From Paracoccaceae bacterium (GTDB lineage: Bacteria; Pseudomonadota; Alphaproteobacteria; Rhodobacterales; Rhodobacteraceae): a stretch of DNA of 64,000 nt. Each line of letters starts with the position of its first letter. Position 1 is the first letter of the stretch. Below are positions 63,347-64,000 of this stretch, piece by piece. The stretch spans positions 38,567-102,566 of the forward strand of contig JANQRL010000042.1 in the NCBI GenBank assembly GCA_028284605.1. Reading direction: 5' to 3'. A program made the position numbers and the translations under genes. The notes below the pieces were generated by a model. It was not told the origin of the DNA, searched no databases, and saw nothing but the letters and a program-made list of their open reading frames with translations.

Positions 63347-64000
63347 ATGCTGCGCCATCTCGACATCCGCGACATGCTGCTGATCGAGCGGCTGGAGCTG
63401 GAGTTTCAGCCCGGCCTCAACGTGCTGACCGGAGAGACCGGGGCGGGCAAGTCGATCCTGCTCGACGCTTTGGGTTTCGTGCTGGGCTGGCGCGGGCGGG
63501 CGGAACTCGTCCGCGCCGGGGCGGCGCAGGGCGAGGTGACGGCGGCGTTCGATCTGCCTGACGGGCATCCGGCGCGGGCGGTTCTGGCGGAAGCCGGGAT
63601 CGCCGCGGAGGACGAGCTGATCCTGCGCCGGATCAACAGCGCCGAGGGGCGCAAGACCGCTTGGGTCAATGGCGTGCGGACCTCGGGCGATGTGCTGCGG
63701 CGGCTCTCGGAAACCCTGGTGGAGCTTCACGGCCAGCATGATGACCGGGGGCTGCTGAACCCGCGCGGGCATCGGCTGCTTCTCGATGCCTTCGCCGGTC
63801 TCTATACCGACCGCAGCCGGGCCGCCTGGACCGCGCTGCGCAAGGCGCGGGAGACGCTCGCGGAGGCGGAGGCTGAGGCCGAGGCGCAGCGGGCGGAAGA
63901 GGAATTCCTGCGCCATGCGGTGGGTGAACTGGACGCTCTGGCCCCGCAGCCGGGGGAGGAGGCGGACCTCGACACCGCCCGCCGGCTGATGCAGGCGGCC
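63347..64000 (+). CDS. recN: DNA repair protein RecN, N-terminal part (3' end cut by window)
   Basis: 218 codons are visible and no stop appears. MLRHLDIRDMLLIERLELEF begins the SMC-like head, Walker A is GETGAGKSILLDAL, then VRAGAAQGEVTAAFDLPD and LVELHGQHDDRGLLNP (a RecN motif), followed by the start of the coiled coil (AEAEAEAEAQRAEEEFLRHA). RecN acts in double-strand break repair. Directly downstream of bamD as in many Rhodobacterales. Confidence 0.96.
   Translation, partial: MLRHLDIRDMLLIERLELEFQPGLNVLTGETGAGKSILLDALGFVLGWRGRAELVRAGAAQGEVTAAFDLPDGHPARAVLAEAGIAAEDELILRRINSAEGRKTAWVNGVRTSGDVLRRLSETLVELHGQHDDRGLLNPRGHRLLLDAFAGLYTDRSRAAWTALRKARETLAEAEAEAEAQRAEEEFLRHAVGELDALAPQPGEEADLDTARRLMQAA

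Overview
The window is GC-rich chromosomal DNA from an alphaproteobacterium, most likely a member of the Rhodobacteraceae/Rhodobacterales. The evidence is the gene neighbourhoods: NDUFA12-mlaD-DUF2155 next to aat-accC-accB, DUF2484 proteins between murC and murB, a GapR (DUF2312) gene, an NAD-linked SqrR/BigR persulfide switch with an FNR-like box nearby, and the ftsQ-ftsA-ftsZ-lpxC-bamD-recN order. Nothing looks like a prophage, integron, CRISPR array or transposase; mobile-looking DNA is limited to short palindromic and inverted-repeat elements between genes.

Layout. 1-1859: the end of a type I secretion ABC ATPase and its HlyD adaptor. 1868-6731: a block holding an epimerase, an ArsR/SRPBCC pair, clpP, clpX and a RidA-like gene, bracketed by two inverted copies of a five-palindrome cassette. 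6799-10978: NDUFA12, mlaD, DUF2155, aat, accC, accB and a Pro/Ala-rich unknown. 11452-16754: a branched-chain-amino-acid-type ABC transporter (livF, G, M, H, K on the minus strand). 16954-21768: a regulatory island of an unusual XRE regulator, a lone receiver, a small membrane protein and a sodium-symporter-type histidine kinase. 22160-28841: an orphan FliM/FliN-domain protein, a putrescine-type ABC transporter and a class III aminotransferase. 29036-31671: a sulfide/persulfide module (persulfide dioxygenase-like enzyme, two YeeE/YedE proteins, a TIGR01244 protein) with a divergent BigR/SqrR-type repressor. 31683-36431: an FNR-like box and small ORF, a domain-deleted FadJ-like protein, GapR, a methyltransferase, an unknown and tRNA-Thr. 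36544-41789: two di-heme peroxidase/MauG-type proteins, an HpcH aldolase and a CRTAC1/FG-GAP protein. 42025-47986: a complete D-xylose uptake and isomerisation operon (xylF, H, G, B, A). 47993-50402: methyltransferase, AlkD-like protein and a second SRPBCC/ArsR pair. 50514-64000: the division and cell-wall (dcw) cluster ftsW-murG-murC-(four small membrane proteins)-murB-ddlB-ftsQ-ftsA-ftsZ-lpxC, then bamD and the start of recN.

The observations that most deserve a second look are the inverted pair of five-palindrome cassettes, a family of two-hairpin doublets at eight places whose structure is kept while the sequence changes, a MITE-like element with a perfect 20-bp terminal inverted repeat (second copy carries a nested insertion), a FadJ-like protein from which the NAD-binding domain and both hydratase glutamates are gone, and an XRE regulator carrying what looks like a histidine-kinase dimerisation helix pair. 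Assignments rest on reading the sequence and on remembered family features; no database search was run.
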